From a virus, in the IMG/VR virus record IMGVR_UViG_3300042889_000286, positions 1-23,678 of that record: a stretch of 23,678 nucleotides of DNA; one strand, 5' to 3'. A program made the translations under genes and the position numbers. Shown piece by piece: positions 1 through 7,770 of the stretch (its first letter is position 1; each line of letters opens with the position of its first letter). The notes beneath the pieces are model-generated. The model was not told the DNA's origin and made no database searches. It worked only from the letters and a program-made list of their open reading frames with translations.

Positions 1-333
1 ATTATGCTAACAGGATACTTCTTAGCACCTACTACAGATACCTATACATTCTACACTAGCACAGACGATGCTAGTTATATGTGGATTGGACCAGATGCCA
101 TTACAGGATATACTCATACCAATGCTGTTGTCCAGAACGGCGGCCTTCACGGTGTTACAGAAGTGAGCGGAACCATTGCAATGATAGCAAACATTTATTA
201 TCCCTTCCGTGTTATGTTCGGTAACCTAACAGGCCCAGGAACAATGACCGTTAGTTGGGCGAGCGGAACACAAGCTAAAACATCAAACTGGTCCGGTAAA
301 CTGTTCTACAACTCAGCCACTAACGGATTCTAA
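1..333 (+). CDS. C-terminal part of a PA14-like domain protein (5' truncated)
   Basis: The reading frame is open from the first base, so the true start lies upstream and only about the last 110 residues are seen. The pattern fits PA14/GLEYA carbohydrate-binding beta-barrel domains: a GYFLAPTTDTYTF strand, then a TSTDDASYMWIG segment with paired acidic residues, then YYPFRVMFGN and a closing MTVSWASG strand. In phages such domains usually sit on tail fibres or other adsorption proteins. The position directly before a collagen-like tail fibre supports a virion-surface role. The calcium- or sugar-binding function is inferred from the family. The TAA stop overlaps a late-promoter-like box for the next gene. 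Confidence 0.7.
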   Translation: MMLTGYFLAPTTDTYTFYTSTDDASYMWIGPDAITGYTHTNAVVQNGGLHGVTEVSGTIAMIANIYYPFRVMFGNLTGPGTMTVSWASGTQAKTSNWSGKLFYNSATNGF

Positions 334-339
334 TAAATA
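332..339 (+). promoter_or_regulatory. T4-type late promoter box (AATAAATA)
   Basis: AATAAATA matches the T4 late box TATAAATA at 7 of 8 positions and overlaps the TAA stop of the upstream gene. Using the T4 convention (box at -13 to -6), +1 falls on the A of the ATG at 345, which would give a leaderless mRNA. Confidence 0.5.
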
Positions 340-344
340 ACACT

Positions 345-590
345 ATGAGAGCAGCAGAATTCATGAGGGCCTTGGCCGACATTATTGAAAAACTAGACGG
401 CAACGAGTCTAGTGAAAGCCAGCCAAAGAATCCAGAGGAAAAAGACCCAAATCCCATAATGGTTTCACCGTTACAGCAAGAATTAGAACTGGACAAAGCT
501 GAAGCGGGCAAAGATTCGCCAATCATCCGCAAACTCACTCAAGACGAGACTGAGCACAATCCCAACAATCCAATCTTCAGAAGCCGATAA
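345..590 (+). CDS. Small acidic conserved phage protein, unknown function
   Basis: An 81-residue hydrophilic protein. The N-terminal half (MRAAEFMRALADIIEKLDG) is a predicted amphipathic helix. It is followed by a Pro/Glu/Asn-rich linker, an IMVSPLQQELELDKAEAGK segment that looks like a second short helix, and a disordered tail. It resembles small conserved proteins I recall beside structural genes in marine T4-like phages, but I cannot assign a function. The opening MRAAEF...IIE fits the capsid-targeting-like leader seen in other proteins here. It lies between two adsorption genes and its stop codon is embedded in the next late promoter. No Shine-Dalgarno sequence is visible before the ATG. 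Confidence 0.7.
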   Translation: MRAAEFMRALADIIEKLDGNESSESQPKNPEEKDPNPIMVSPLQQELELDKAEAGKDSPIIRKLTQDETEHNPNNPIFRSR

Positions 591-593
591 ATA
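586..593 (+). promoter_or_regulatory. T4-type late promoter (GATAAATA) for the tail fibre
   Basis: GATAAATAC overlaps the TAA stop at 588-590 and lies 19 nt before the tail-fibre ATG. The box is half of an inverted repeat, AAATAC (589-594) and GTATTT (605-610). TAGGG follows at 601-605, as at several other late boxes here. Confidence 0.75.
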
Positions 594-612
594 CTCTAAC
601 TAGGGTATTTCG

Positions 613-3600
613 ATGGCATTTCGCAAAATAGAAGCAGGACTGGTACAGAGTTCTGTAGACAACTTCATTGGCAGACGCGGCACATTATTCTATGATAATA
701 GTACTGGTATACTTCGTTTGAGTGACGGTTCTACTCCCGGAGGTACTATTGTCAGTGGAGGGGGCGGATCTCCCGGGCCAACTGGACCTACAGGCGCTAC
801 AGGACCCGCAGGACCACAGGGAGCTACGGGTGCGACAGGACCCACAGGACCACAGGGAGCTACGGGTGCGACAGGACCTGCAGGCGCACAAGGCGCACAA
901 GGCATACAAGGAATACAAGGTGTAAAGGGCGATACCGGCGAACAAGGTGCTGCTGTTACTCTAAAAGGTTCTAAAAATAACGAAGCAGAAATATTAGCCG
1001 TAGTTAGTCCTTCAGCAGGCGATGCTTGGATCAATCAAGAGAACGGCGATTTATATTTCTGGAATGTCACAGACAGCCGTTGGGATAATATTGGACAGAT
1101 AGTTGGCCCACAGGGACTGCAAGGTGCTCAAGGTATACAGGGACTAAAAGGCGACACGGGGGCCACAGGAGCAACTGGCGCTACAGGACCCGCAGGCGCA
1201 CAAGGTGCTCAAGGAATACAAGGTGATACTGGGTCAACCGGTGCTGCAGGAGCAACTGGGCCACAAGGCATACAAGGAGAACAAGGCCCTGTTGGACCGC
1301 AAGGTCCTGCGTCAACATTTACATTTAATGTGGCCGCAGACGATAGCACTATGATTGCTATCGACACAGAAGAAACAGTCAAGTTTATTGGTAGCACTGG
1401 CATTGATACTTCGTCAAATGCCGAAGGTGCTATAACTATAGCTGTTGATAGTACTGTAGTTAGAACCAGCGACACAGACAAAGTCACTAATGCTATGTTA
1501 GAAGGCAACATTGCCAATGCCAAGTTGTTGAACAGCACAGTTACTATTGGTAGCACAGTCGTAGCGTTAGGCACTACAACCGCTAACCTAGCAGGATTAA
1601 ACTCTGTAACAGCAACTAACTTTATTGGTAATGCTACTACAGTGACTAATGGCGTTTACACAAATAGTATAGGTGCTGTTACAGACATAATGTTAGCCGG
1701 GTCAATAGCCAATAACAAACTAACCAATAGTTCAATAACTGTAAATGGCACAAGTATTAGTTTAGGATCAAGTGCTACTATCTTAGCGGCTAATCCAAAC
1801 GCCTTGACTATCGGCACGGGATTGAGTGGTACAAGTTATACGGGCGGTTCAGCAGTTACCATCGCATTGGCTTCGGGTTATGGTGATACACAGAACCCTT
1901 ATGCCAGTAAGACAGCCAACCATTTCCTAGCCGCACCAAACGGATCTAATGGGGCTCCAACATTCCGTGCTATTGTAGCCGCTGACATACCTACACTAAA
2001 TCAAAATACCACAGGTTCAGCAGCAACACTAACCACGGCACGAAACATCAATGGTGTCGGCTTTGACGGCAGTGCAGCCATTAATATACCTACACTAACA
2101 GACGGTACCAACACATTAAAAATTGTTGCCGCACCAAGCTCACTAACAGGTGCAGTAGGAGATGCTGTAGGCAATGTGGCCTTTGACAGTAGCTACATTT
2201 ATTATTGTACCACAGCCTATGTAAGCAATAGTTATACTGGTACATTCTTAAACAGTGAAAGTGCTTCTAACTACAATCAACTTAGAATCAGCAACAATTG
2301 GAATCCACTTGCACTTACACCAGGTTACGGGTGGACTGTGACATTTAATCCCGGCGGCGGAAATATTACCCGCACAGTATCGAGTGTGTCTAGTTGGTCC
2401 GAAAACTATCCAAATGGTTTTTGGGACCTTATACTTACTTCCAGTTGGACCGGCACAGTTACTCTCGGAGACAGTTTCACGATTACCAGTGCCAACCCAT
2501 TGCCTACTATTTGGAAACGCACTCCGTGGAATGCTATTACAAATACTTTTACATTCAATGTAGCCGCAGATGACAGCACTTTAAGAACAATCGGTACAGA
2601 AGAAACAGTCAAGTTTGTAGGTGCAGGTGGTATCACCACAGCTTCAGATGCAGAAGGTGCTATCACTATCACTCAGAGTGCAGCAGCCGCTGGCACACTG
2701 ACTGGAAATACTCTAGCATCAGGAGTAACAGCAAGTAGTCTTACAAGCGTAGGTACCTTAACAAATCTATCAGTTACAAACACTATCACCGGGTCAGTGA
2801 ATGGGTCAGCCGCTACGCTGACCACTGCTCGCAACATCAATGGAGTTAGCTTTAATGGCAGTTCTGATATTACAGTTACAGCCGCGGCAGGCACACTGAC
2901 TGGTAACACATTAGCCAGCGGTGTAACAGCGAGCAGTCTAACCAGTTTTGGTGCCACGCCAGCAATGACCAGTCCAGCAATTACCACAAGTCTGACAACA
3001 CCAAGCTCAAGTTTTAATTTAATCAATACTACCGCTACAACTGTAAACTTTGCCGGAGCCGCTATCACTTTAAGTGTTGGAGCAGCTACAGGCACTACCA
3101 CTATCAACAATAACCTGTCAATGGCCAGTGGCAAGACCATAGGCACAACTGCCACTGTCACAAGTAATCACACAACAGCATTTAGTGCGGGCGACAGTGC
3201 TATCAGCAATGTGGCATTGTCTGTGCCCAGAGATGCGGCTATCCGTGATCGTACCAACGGCGCCAGTGTAATATACTTTGATGTTAGCAATGGCGGAACC
3301 ACTAACGGAGAATTCCAGTTCCGTAGTAGCAGTGCGTTTACCAATGTGTTGACCATGAACACCACTGCGTTTAATATTAACACGGATGCAGTAGTAACAG
3401 CAAGAACACCAAGTCTTGCTAGAACAGCGTTCAATGCCGCAATGGGCACTGAACTTACTGTGAATGATATGCGTTTCCGCATAACAAATTCTGGGCTTGC
3501 AGGCGTATTTCCGCAGGTTATCAGCAACGCCAGTTACTCAAAAAATCTTGCTTGGACAGCGGTAACCGCAAGATCCGGCAGTGCGATAAACCAAGCAGGT

Positions 3601-3792
3601 AGCACTGGGGTGATAGTAGCAAATAATGCCTGGACTAGTTTGTATACCAGTCTTGGTATAGATAGTCCAGGCGATACTGTTACAGTTACACTACAGGATA
3701 AAGCATTGGGCCGTATCTATCGTGTGACATTTATGCGTAGTGATGACGGTGCTACAGATGGCTTCAATATCATAGCAGAGAGATTATTATAA
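613..3792 (+). CDS. Collagen-like tail fibre protein
   Basis: A 1059-residue adsorption protein. Residues 1-50 (GRRGTLFYDNSTGILRLSDG) look like the beta-prism module common at fibre N-termini. Collagen-type G-X-Y repeats run through about 55-114 and 165-233. Between them is a GDAWINQENGDLYFW...W insert of a type often found in phage fibres. The shaft is Ser/Thr/Asn/Gly-rich and repetitive: FTFNVAADDST occurs near residues 235 and 645, GSAATLTTARNINGV twice, and LTGNTLASGVTASSLTS twice. The last 100 residues lose the repeats and end GRIYRVTFMR...FNIIAERLL, a likely receptor-binding tip. Function is inferred from architecture. The repeats are sites where recombination could swap shaft segments or tips. 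Transcription is probably from the late box at 586. Confidence 0.85.
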   Translation: MAFRKIEAGLVQSSVDNFIGRRGTLFYDNSTGILRLSDGSTPGGTIVSGGGGSPGPTGPTGATGPAGPQGATGATGPTGPQGATGATGPAGAQGAQGIQGIQGVKGDTGEQGAAVTLKGSKNNEAEILAVVSPSAGDAWINQENGDLYFWNVTDSRWDNIGQIVGPQGLQGAQGIQGLKGDTGATGATGATGPAGAQGAQGIQGDTGSTGAAGATGPQGIQGEQGPVGPQGPASTFTFNVAADDSTMIAIDTEETVKFIGSTGIDTSSNAEGAITIAVDSTVVRTSDTDKVTNAMLEGNIANAKLLNSTVTIGSTVVALGTTTANLAGLNSVTATNFIGNATTVTNGVYTNSIGAVTDIMLAGSIANNKLTNSSITVNGTSISLGSSATILAANPNALTIGTGLSGTSYTGGSAVTIALASGYGDTQNPYASKTANHFLAAPNGSNGAPTFRAIVAADIPTLNQNTTGSAATLTTARNINGVGFDGSAAINIPTLTDGTNTLKIVAAPSSLTGAVGDAVGNVAFDSSYIYYCTTAYVSNSYTGTFLNSESASNYNQLRISNNWNPLALTPGYGWTVTFNPGGGNITRTVSSVSSWSENYPNGFWDLILTSSWTGTVTLGDSFTITSANPLPTIWKRTPWNAITNTFTFNVAADDSTLRTIGTEETVKFVGAGGITTASDAEGAITITQSAAAAGTLTGNTLASGVTASSLTSVGTLTNLSVTNTITGSVNGSAATLTTARNINGVSFNGSSDITVTAAAGTLTGNTLASGVTASSLTSFGATPAMTSPAITTSLTTPSSSFNLINTTATTVNFAGAAITLSVGAATGTTTINNNLSMASGKTIGTTATVTSNHTTAFSAGDSAISNVALSVPRDAAIRDRTNGASVIYFDVSNGGTTNGEFQFRSSSAFTNVLTMNTTAFNINTDAVVTARTPSLARTAFNAAMGTELTVNDMRFRITNSGLAGVFPQVISNASYSKNLAWTAVTARSGSAINQAGSTGVIVANNAWTSLYTSLGIDSPGDTVTVTLQDKALGRIYRVTFMRSDDGATDGFNIIAERLL
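685..936 (+). repeat. Collagen-coding tandem GGN-NNN-NNN repeats (first block is the core)
   Basis: The DNA of the first G-X-Y block is a degenerate 9-nt-periodic repeat. One 36-nt unit (ccacagggagctacgggtgc plus acaggaccc/acaggacct) is present twice in a row around 806-877. Repeats of this kind commonly vary in copy number by slippage. Confidence 0.6.
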
Positions 3793-3802
3793 GGAGACAA
3801 CA

Positions 3803-3952
3803 ATGGACAACAATGACACAAGCTATCAAAGATTAAAACCCAAATGCACCTGCTGGTGCACCGCACACTGCGGATTCAGTTGTATGACAGACGACTGCGA
3901 TTGCAACGAGTGTTCGTGTTTAGATTGTATAGATAAAAAGGAATGTGAATGA
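3803..3952 (+). CDS. Cysteine-rich metallothionein-like miniprotein (49 aa)
   Basis: A short gene with a strong Shine-Dalgarno AAGGAGA at 3791-3797, 5 nt before the ATG. It encodes 49 residues with 11 cysteines (C15, 17, 19, 23, 27, 32, 34, 37, 39, 42, 48). These include CTCWC near residue 15 and CDCNECSC at 32-39. The CxCxxCxC pattern is typical of bacterial metallothioneins and other small zinc-cluster proteins. There is one His (H22) and no signal peptide or membrane segment. It sits directly after the tail fibre and overlaps the next gene by ATGA, so the two are probably translationally coupled. Metal binding is inferred from composition. A disulfide-rich structural peptide is an alternative, although the spacing and acidic C-terminus fit metal thiolate clusters better. 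Confidence 0.8.
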   Translation: MDNNDTSYQRLKPKCTCWCTAHCGFSCMTDDCDCNECSCLDCIDKKECE

Positions 3953-4584
3953 GTTTTCTAGTTGCCAACCTTCCTCCAGTACATTGTTTCGTAAGACGAG
4001 AGTTCTTATACGATTTTAAAAGTGGCCACGGTGAGTACGAACCTTGCATCTGGGTTTCAATCAAGAGCCTACGCAGTCAAGCATTTCGCATAGAAGCCTA
4101 CTTGCCACGCTATGGTGCGCTTTATGACAAGCTGCCCCTGCATGCCTATGTGAGCCGTTCAGACAATCTAGAACCGGAAAAGTTTTTACCCTTAGATACA
4201 CTACAAATATGGGACTGTTTCAGTTATGACATTGCTGTGATACAGAAAGCATTCCTACGCAATCTCAGTTGTAAATTCTATGCCAAGAACAAAGAGTTTT
4301 ATCAAGGCAACTATCTGTTCACAGTGGATAATGCAGCGCCGGATATGAACATCATAGACACCACCTATTCAGAATGGCCTGAAGATCACAAGAGCTTTAA
4401 CTTCATTGAACTGGACAACGGACAGTATGCTGCCCAGCCCAACAATCGCTGCTTGTTTTTAGATGCTGCTAGTAATCCCAAAGAGATGCTGTTCCCAGAC
4501 TTCAAGGTAGCTACCAAGAAGTGGGTAGTTGAAACTAATCCTAAATGGTCTTTAGGTGACTCAGACACTGTTACATACGAGTGA
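3949..4584 (+). CDS. Conserved T4-like phage protein, unknown function
   Basis: A 211-residue soluble protein opening MSFLVANLPPVHCFVRREFLYD and continuing with a GEYEPCIWVSIKSLRSQAFRIEAYLPRYGALYDKLP segment read in two adjoining pieces. This opening resembles a conserved unknown of marine T4-like phages that I recall, but I know no function for it. It is rich in aromatic residues and has no signal peptide, transmembrane helix or recognisable catalytic motif. The start is the ATG overlapping the TGA of the Cys-rich gene. The next gene starts 1 nt after its stop, so the three probably form one operon with the tail fibre. Confidence 0.75.
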   Translation: MSFLVANLPPVHCFVRREFLYDFKSGHGEYEPCIWVSIKSLRSQAFRIEAYLPRYGALYDKLPLHAYVSRSDNLEPEKFLPLDTLQIWDCFSYDIAVIQKAFLRNLSCKFYAKNKEFYQGNYLFTVDNAAPDMNIIDTTYSEWPEDHKSFNFIELDNGQYAAQPNNRCLFLDAASNPKEMLFPDFKVATKKWVVETNPKWSLGDSDTVTYE

Positions 4585-4585
4585 T

Positions 4586-5197
4586 ATGCAATACATCGAC
4601 GACAAGGATGTATGGCGTCGTTGTCCGATCGATTATCTCTGGGTCTACGATAAACTTGTTCTAGCTGTGAAATGTGGGCATATCGCAGCACCCGCAGGTA
4701 TACCAGTGCCTAAACCAGCACACTACATTGTTCGTCCTATAACCAACATACGCATGATGAGTCGCGGTGCTACGAAACAATGGCTAACACCCCAAGACAC
4801 TGACCTAGTTCCTGACGGATACTTTTGGAGTGAATGTTTCGAGGGCCGTCATATCTCTGTGGACTTTCACTATGGCATACAGACCCTGGCAGTGGAAGGA
4901 TTTCGCGATGATCCTGATAGGCTAGACAGATTCAGCCGCTGGCAGCGTATTGATGAGAAATACAGCTTTCCTAAAGTATTAGGTGAACTATGGCATTTGA
5001 CACCGTGGGTCAATGTGGAATACGTTGGGGACAAGATCATCGAAGTGCATCTGCGTTGGAACGATGATTTCTCCAACCATAGCAGCGATGTAATATACCC
5101 AGTTTGGTGCGATGATCTCAAACCTCAACCCTCCAATACCACATGGTATCCCTCAACTGCCGGAGATAGACTGGGCTTCTGGGTAGAGAATAAATAA
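4586..5197 (+). CDS. Conserved phage protein, possibly ATP-grasp-like, unknown function
   Basis: A 203-residue protein. An in-frame upstream start at 4556 exists, but the ATG at 4586 is preferred because it lies 1 nt after the preceding stop. The central part YIVRPITNIRMMSRGATKQW, followed by VPDGYFWSECFEGRHISVDF, recalls the substrate-binding half of ATP-grasp enzymes (a basic residue on a strand, then an acidic FEGRHISVD strand). The protein is too short for a full ATP-grasp fold, and I treat the similarity as weak. The C-terminal half has Trp/Asp-rich strands such as IEVHLRWNDDF. It follows the conserved gene at 3949 and may act with it. Confidence 0.65.
   Translation: MQYIDDKDVWRRCPIDYLWVYDKLVLAVKCGHIAAPAGIPVPKPAHYIVRPITNIRMMSRGATKQWLTPQDTDLVPDGYFWSECFEGRHISVDFHYGIQTLAVEGFRDDPDRLDRFSRWQRIDEKYSFPKVLGELWHLTPWVNVEYVGDKIIEVHLRWNDDFSNHSSDVIYPVWCDDLKPQPSNTTWYPSTAGDRLGFWVENK
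5189..5196 (+). promoter_or_regulatory. T4-type late promoter box (AATAAATA)
   Basis: AATAAATA overlaps the TAA stop (5195-5197) of the upstream gene and lies 24 nt before the nuclease ATG, leaving room for the AAGGT ribosome-binding site near 5212. Confidence 0.5.
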
Positions 5198-5220
5198 GCT
5201 ATAAGATTTAAAAGGTCCCC

Positions 5221-5664
5221 ATGAATAAACTACTACTATTATTATTATCGACATTGCCCCTGTTAGCATTTGCGCAGGGCAAGATGCCTGCAAAGTCAGC
5301 AACCTACGATGCACAAGTTATTAGAGTGAGTGACGGCGACACAATTGTGATCGCCGCTCCCTTTCTCCCCTTACCACTCAAGCCCGAACTTGCTGTTAGG
5401 ATCTACGGAGTCGACACGCCAGAAAAAGGACACAGAGCTCAATGTCCACAAGAAGACCAGCGAGCGCAATTGGCGAGTAAATTTACAACTCAAGCCTTAC
5501 AATCCCACCCGAAGCACCAAGTTATTATCTACGGATGGGATAAGTTTGGTGGCCGTATATTGGGAGACATCCTGGTAAACGGACAAAGCATTCGTCAGGG
5601 ACTTATCAGCAACGGCCTAGCTCGTGAATACTATGGCGATGCTAAACAAAGCTGGTGCCAATAA
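5221..5664 (+). CDS. Secreted staphylococcal-type nuclease (SNase/thermonuclease)
   Basis: A 147-residue SNase-family endonuclease, predicted to cut DNA or RNA with calcium. Residues 1-18 form a signal peptide: Lys3, a hydrophobic run of leucines, and an AFA|QG cleavage site, with no lipobox. Catalytic-site equivalents are present: D40 in SDGDT, R60 in VRIYGVDTPE, D65, T66 and E68, and R112 in KFGGR. These correspond to the R35/E43/R87 set of staphylococcal nuclease. C75 and C146 could form a disulfide after export. A secreted nuclease in a lytic phage could degrade periplasmic or extracellular DNA, or act against superinfecting DNA; that role is inference. It has its own late box and an AAGG ribosome-binding site. 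Its stop is embedded in the next late box. Confidence 0.9.
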   Translation: MNKLLLLLLSTLPLLAFAQGKMPAKSATYDAQVIRVSDGDTIVIAAPFLPLPLKPELAVRIYGVDTPEKGHRAQCPQEDQRAQLASKFTTQALQSHPKHQVIIYGWDKFGGRILGDILVNGQSIRQGLISNGLAREYYGDAKQSWCQ

Positions 5665-5667
5665 ATA
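5660..5667 (+). promoter_or_regulatory. T4-type late promoter box (AATAAATA), close to the start codon
   Basis: AATAAATA overlaps the nuclease stop codon and is separated from the ATG at 5672 by only TATC. The predicted +1 falls within the ATG. Confidence 0.5.
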
Positions 5668-5671
5668 TATC

Positions 5672-6544
5672 ATGCGCACAGAATCTTATCAATTATTTTC
5701 ACAACTGCTTGAAGGCTATCTCAACGAAGCCAGCACCAGTCTCAACTTGATACTAGACAATCCTGGTGGCAAACAAGTAGTTAAATTCCTTCACACAGAC
5801 ATGGGCCTTGCACATGATCAGGATTATCGACAAGTAGAAAAGATATCATGGAGTGAACTCAAAGACGCCAGAAGAGGTGCTTGGGTCATAATCAAAGGCA
5901 CCACAGGCACAGGAGCCATCCGTGCTACCACTAGCGGTAGTTATGAAGCCACTGCTAGCTCAGGTGGAGAAGTAGACAGTTTTGCAGATGGCCGAGGCGG
6001 CAACGTCATTGATTTTTTGAAATCAAAAATAGGCAAACTAAACAAGTTCTATGTGGGAAACAATACTTCTACAGTGAATGACAAACGAAAGAAACGTAAA
6101 GATCAACAGGCTGGCACTGACACTTCGATGGTCAGTGTAGACACCCTGACTAAAAAATTCAAGCCACTGTGGGCCAAAGCAATTACTGCTGCTATCGCAG
6201 ACGTCAAAGGACATATCGCCAATCAGATCAAGAACGATGCCTTTGACAAAGCTGCCAAAAAACTAGAACATGTGAAACGACTGCAACAAGCCATTGAGTC
6301 GTTGGAAACAGATTCTGACACACCTAACTCAGTCAGAGCTGCTATTAATGTTGCTGTGTTAATGGCAGCCAGTCATCACTACCCCGAACAGACTGGCGCT
6401 ATAAGTCGCAGCGGCTATCGCGACGGCTATAATGCACAGCGATCTGAGGGCGGTAGCCAACTGATGAAAGACATCGCAGGCGGCGATCAAAAGAAATTAG
6501 GCACAGTGCTGACATTCTTTAAAAGGAGTTTGATTTCAGGATGA
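5672..6544 (+). CDS. Unknown phage protein with capsid-targeting-like leader (290 aa)
   Basis: A 290-residue protein that I do not recognise. The ATG at 5672 is preferred to the in-frame ATG at 5624, which would lie inside the nuclease gene. The N-terminus MRTESYQLFSQLLEGYLNEA has two L-x-E sites (LLE|G and LNE|A) of the type cut by the T4 prohead protease. Residues around 60-100 form a strand-rich Gly/Ser/Thr region (VIIKGTTGTGAIRATTSGS). A Lys/Arg-rich linker (DKRKKRKDQQ) near 145 and a long helical segment with repeated basic residues follow. The C-terminus reads GYRDGYNAQRSEGGSQLM. It overlaps the next gene by ATGA, so the two products probably work together. A packaged internal head protein or toxin-like effector is possible but unproven. 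Confidence 0.7.
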   Translation: MRTESYQLFSQLLEGYLNEASTSLNLILDNPGGKQVVKFLHTDMGLAHDQDYRQVEKISWSELKDARRGAWVIIKGTTGTGAIRATTSGSYEATASSGGEVDSFADGRGGNVIDFLKSKIGKLNKFYVGNNTSTVNDKRKKRKDQQAGTDTSMVSVDTLTKKFKPLWAKAITAAIADVKGHIANQIKNDAFDKAAKKLEHVKRLQQAIESLETDSDTPNSVRAAINVAVLMAASHHYPEQTGAISRSGYRDGYNAQRSEGGSQLMKDIAGGDQKKLGTVLTFFKRSLISG

Positions 6545-7653
6545 AACTCAATCAAATAGTTCTCGAAGCCAACATAGCAGCCAAACTCAAAGATCCCAAG
6601 ATGGTCAAGATGTTGAGCATAGCCATGCGCCATGATGGCACATTGCCCAAAGATCGTGTGGCCAAACTAGGACCTAAACCCTCAGATGACGAGATAGTTA
6701 AACTATGGAGTGATCTCCTAGACCTCAGTCTCAGCAGCACAGACTATGGCAACATCTCCACTGATGGCAAGTTTGACGAATGGTTGACTCGCATGTATAT
6801 CAATGGCGTGGCCGACTTTGAAGACATCAACGGCGAAGGTGGCGACGCTCTAGGTGCTTGGAAGGCCCTGAGCATACGTGGCAAACTAGCAGAAAAAGAT
6901 CAAGACTTCAACAAGTTTAAAAATCTACGTCAAATACAATCTATCATTCAGCAGCGCAATTATCGCGATGAACTTAACCGTATCAAAGATGCTGAAGTCA
7001 TTGAAAAACACAAACGTGATCGCAAAGAAATCACCATCGTAGATGATGAACGATTCCTTATCGTAGTTCCTATGAACTACGGTTCATGCTACACATTCAA
7101 CAACTCCGCAGGTTTCCAAGCCAGCTTCTGCACAGGATCAAGCTCAGGTGAACGCTGGTTTAAAACCTATGCTCCAGACGGTCCTGTGATATCTGTGTTT
7201 GACAAAGAAAATTCAGATGATGTTAATGGCAAATGGCAGATACATGCTCCTACTAATCAAATCAACAACGGCAATCAAAGCATACGATCAGACGAGAAGT
7301 TCTCAGAACTGTTTCCTGGACTGATGAAGCGCATTGTCGCAGGTATCCAAAGCAAGGCAGCAGAACTAAAAACAGCCAGCGAAGATGTGGCCCGTGGCGG
7401 GTATGATATTCCGGCTGCTATAGCAGATTTGAAAAAACGATTCCCGTTAAGTTATGCTTCAGGCGAAGAAAAGCCAGCAGCGCCTGAACCAGATGCCAAT
7501 GACGGTCCTGGAACGTATGTAGTAACACAGACTGCATCAGGTAGGACTGCTCGTATCCAAGGTGAAAGCCGCCAAGACATCATTGCCAAGTTAACAGCTC
7601 GATATCCAGATAGCACAGAAGCAGACTATACCATCGAGAAAGCACAAGAATAA
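6541..7653 (+). CDS. Unknown phage protein, partner of the upstream gene (370 aa)
   Basis: A 370-residue protein beginning MKLNQIVLEANIAAKL, another leader with a possible prohead-protease-like site (VLE|A). The core around residues 175-240 (FLIVVPMNYGSCYTFNNSAG, ASFCTGSSSGERWFKTYA, then DGPVISVFDKE and GKWQIHAPTNQ) resembles a family I recall from T4-like phages. That family has a Cys/Trp-rich G.k.WCTa..... WF..Y...GPly.i.d pattern and no agreed function. C-terminal residues from about 325 (GTYVVTQTASGRTARIQGES...ITAKL-like) form a small separate domain after an Ala/Pro/Glu linker. Translation is coupled to the preceding gene by ATGA. No signal peptide or membrane segment is present. Confidence 0.7.
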   Translation: MKLNQIVLEANIAAKLKDPKMVKMLSIAMRHDGTLPKDRVAKLGPKPSDDEIVKLWSDLLDLSLSSTDYGNISTDGKFDEWLTRMYINGVADFEDINGEGGDALGAWKALSIRGKLAEKDQDFNKFKNLRQIQSIIQQRNYRDELNRIKDAEVIEKHKRDRKEITIVDDERFLIVVPMNYGSCYTFNNSAGFQASFCTGSSSGERWFKTYAPDGPVISVFDKENSDDVNGKWQIHAPTNQINNGNQSIRSDEKFSELFPGLMKRIVAGIQSKAAELKTASEDVARGGYDIPAAIADLKKRFPLSYASGEEKPAAPEPDANDGPGTYVVTQTASGRTARIQGESRQDIIAKLTARYPDSTEADYTIEKAQE

Positions 7654-7770
7654 GAACACCCTACCTTAGGAACGTTAGCGTTACTTCAGGGTTGCCCGGC
7701 TGCTGGGCAGAACGTTATGGGAGTCGTGCCCCGGAATGGCGTTCTAAGTGAGCACTTTTATAAAGACTGT
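7654..7770 (+). other. 117-nt structured gap before the accessory island
   Basis: No gene is assigned here. The gap holds several potential RNA hairpins: AACG-TTAG-CGTT (7671-7682) inside a CCCT...AGGG pair (7659-7662/7688-7691); GTTGCCC paired with GGGC(AG)AAC around 7691-7713; and GTGC...GCAC (7726-7729/7752-7755) with an inner GCC...GGC. The octamer GAACGTTA occurs twice, at 7670 and 7710. It lacks a T-tract, so it is not a simple terminator. It does not fit a tRNA. Confidence 0.4.
7759..7766 (+). promoter_or_regulatory. Late-promoter-like box (TATAAAGA)
   Basis: TATAAAGA matches TATAAATA at 7 of 8 positions and is followed by CTGT and the ATG at 7771. This is the same 4-nt gap seen at 5660-5672. 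Confidence 0.4.

Noticed and set aside
806-877. CRISPR-like repeat array in the tail fibre
   Set aside because: The repeats are contiguous, in frame and encode G-X-Y triplets, with no spacers.
690-1574. Long minus-strand open frames opposite the collagen-like repeats (685-945, 690-1034, 1209-1574)
   Set aside because: They are Pro/Cys/Ala-rich mirror images of the G-X-Y repeat and have no ribosome-binding site; the plus frame has clear domain structure.
2406-3527. Three long minus-strand open frames opposite the fibre shaft
   Set aside because: Val/Leu/Ala-rich translations are the complement of Thr/Ala/Asn-rich repeats; there are no start signals.
4556-4585. Alternative upstream start of the 4586 gene
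   Set aside because: It overlaps the preceding gene by 29 nt without a ribosome-binding site; the ATG 1 nt after the stop is simpler.
5624-5671. Alternative upstream start of the 290-aa gene
   Set aside because: It would lie inside the nuclease gene, and the added residues do not look like the leader seen in its neighbours.
7654-7770. Possible tRNA or tmRNA in the structured gap
   Set aside because: No acceptor stem, TPsiC arm or anticodon arm of the right size could be built; only short isolated stems are present.
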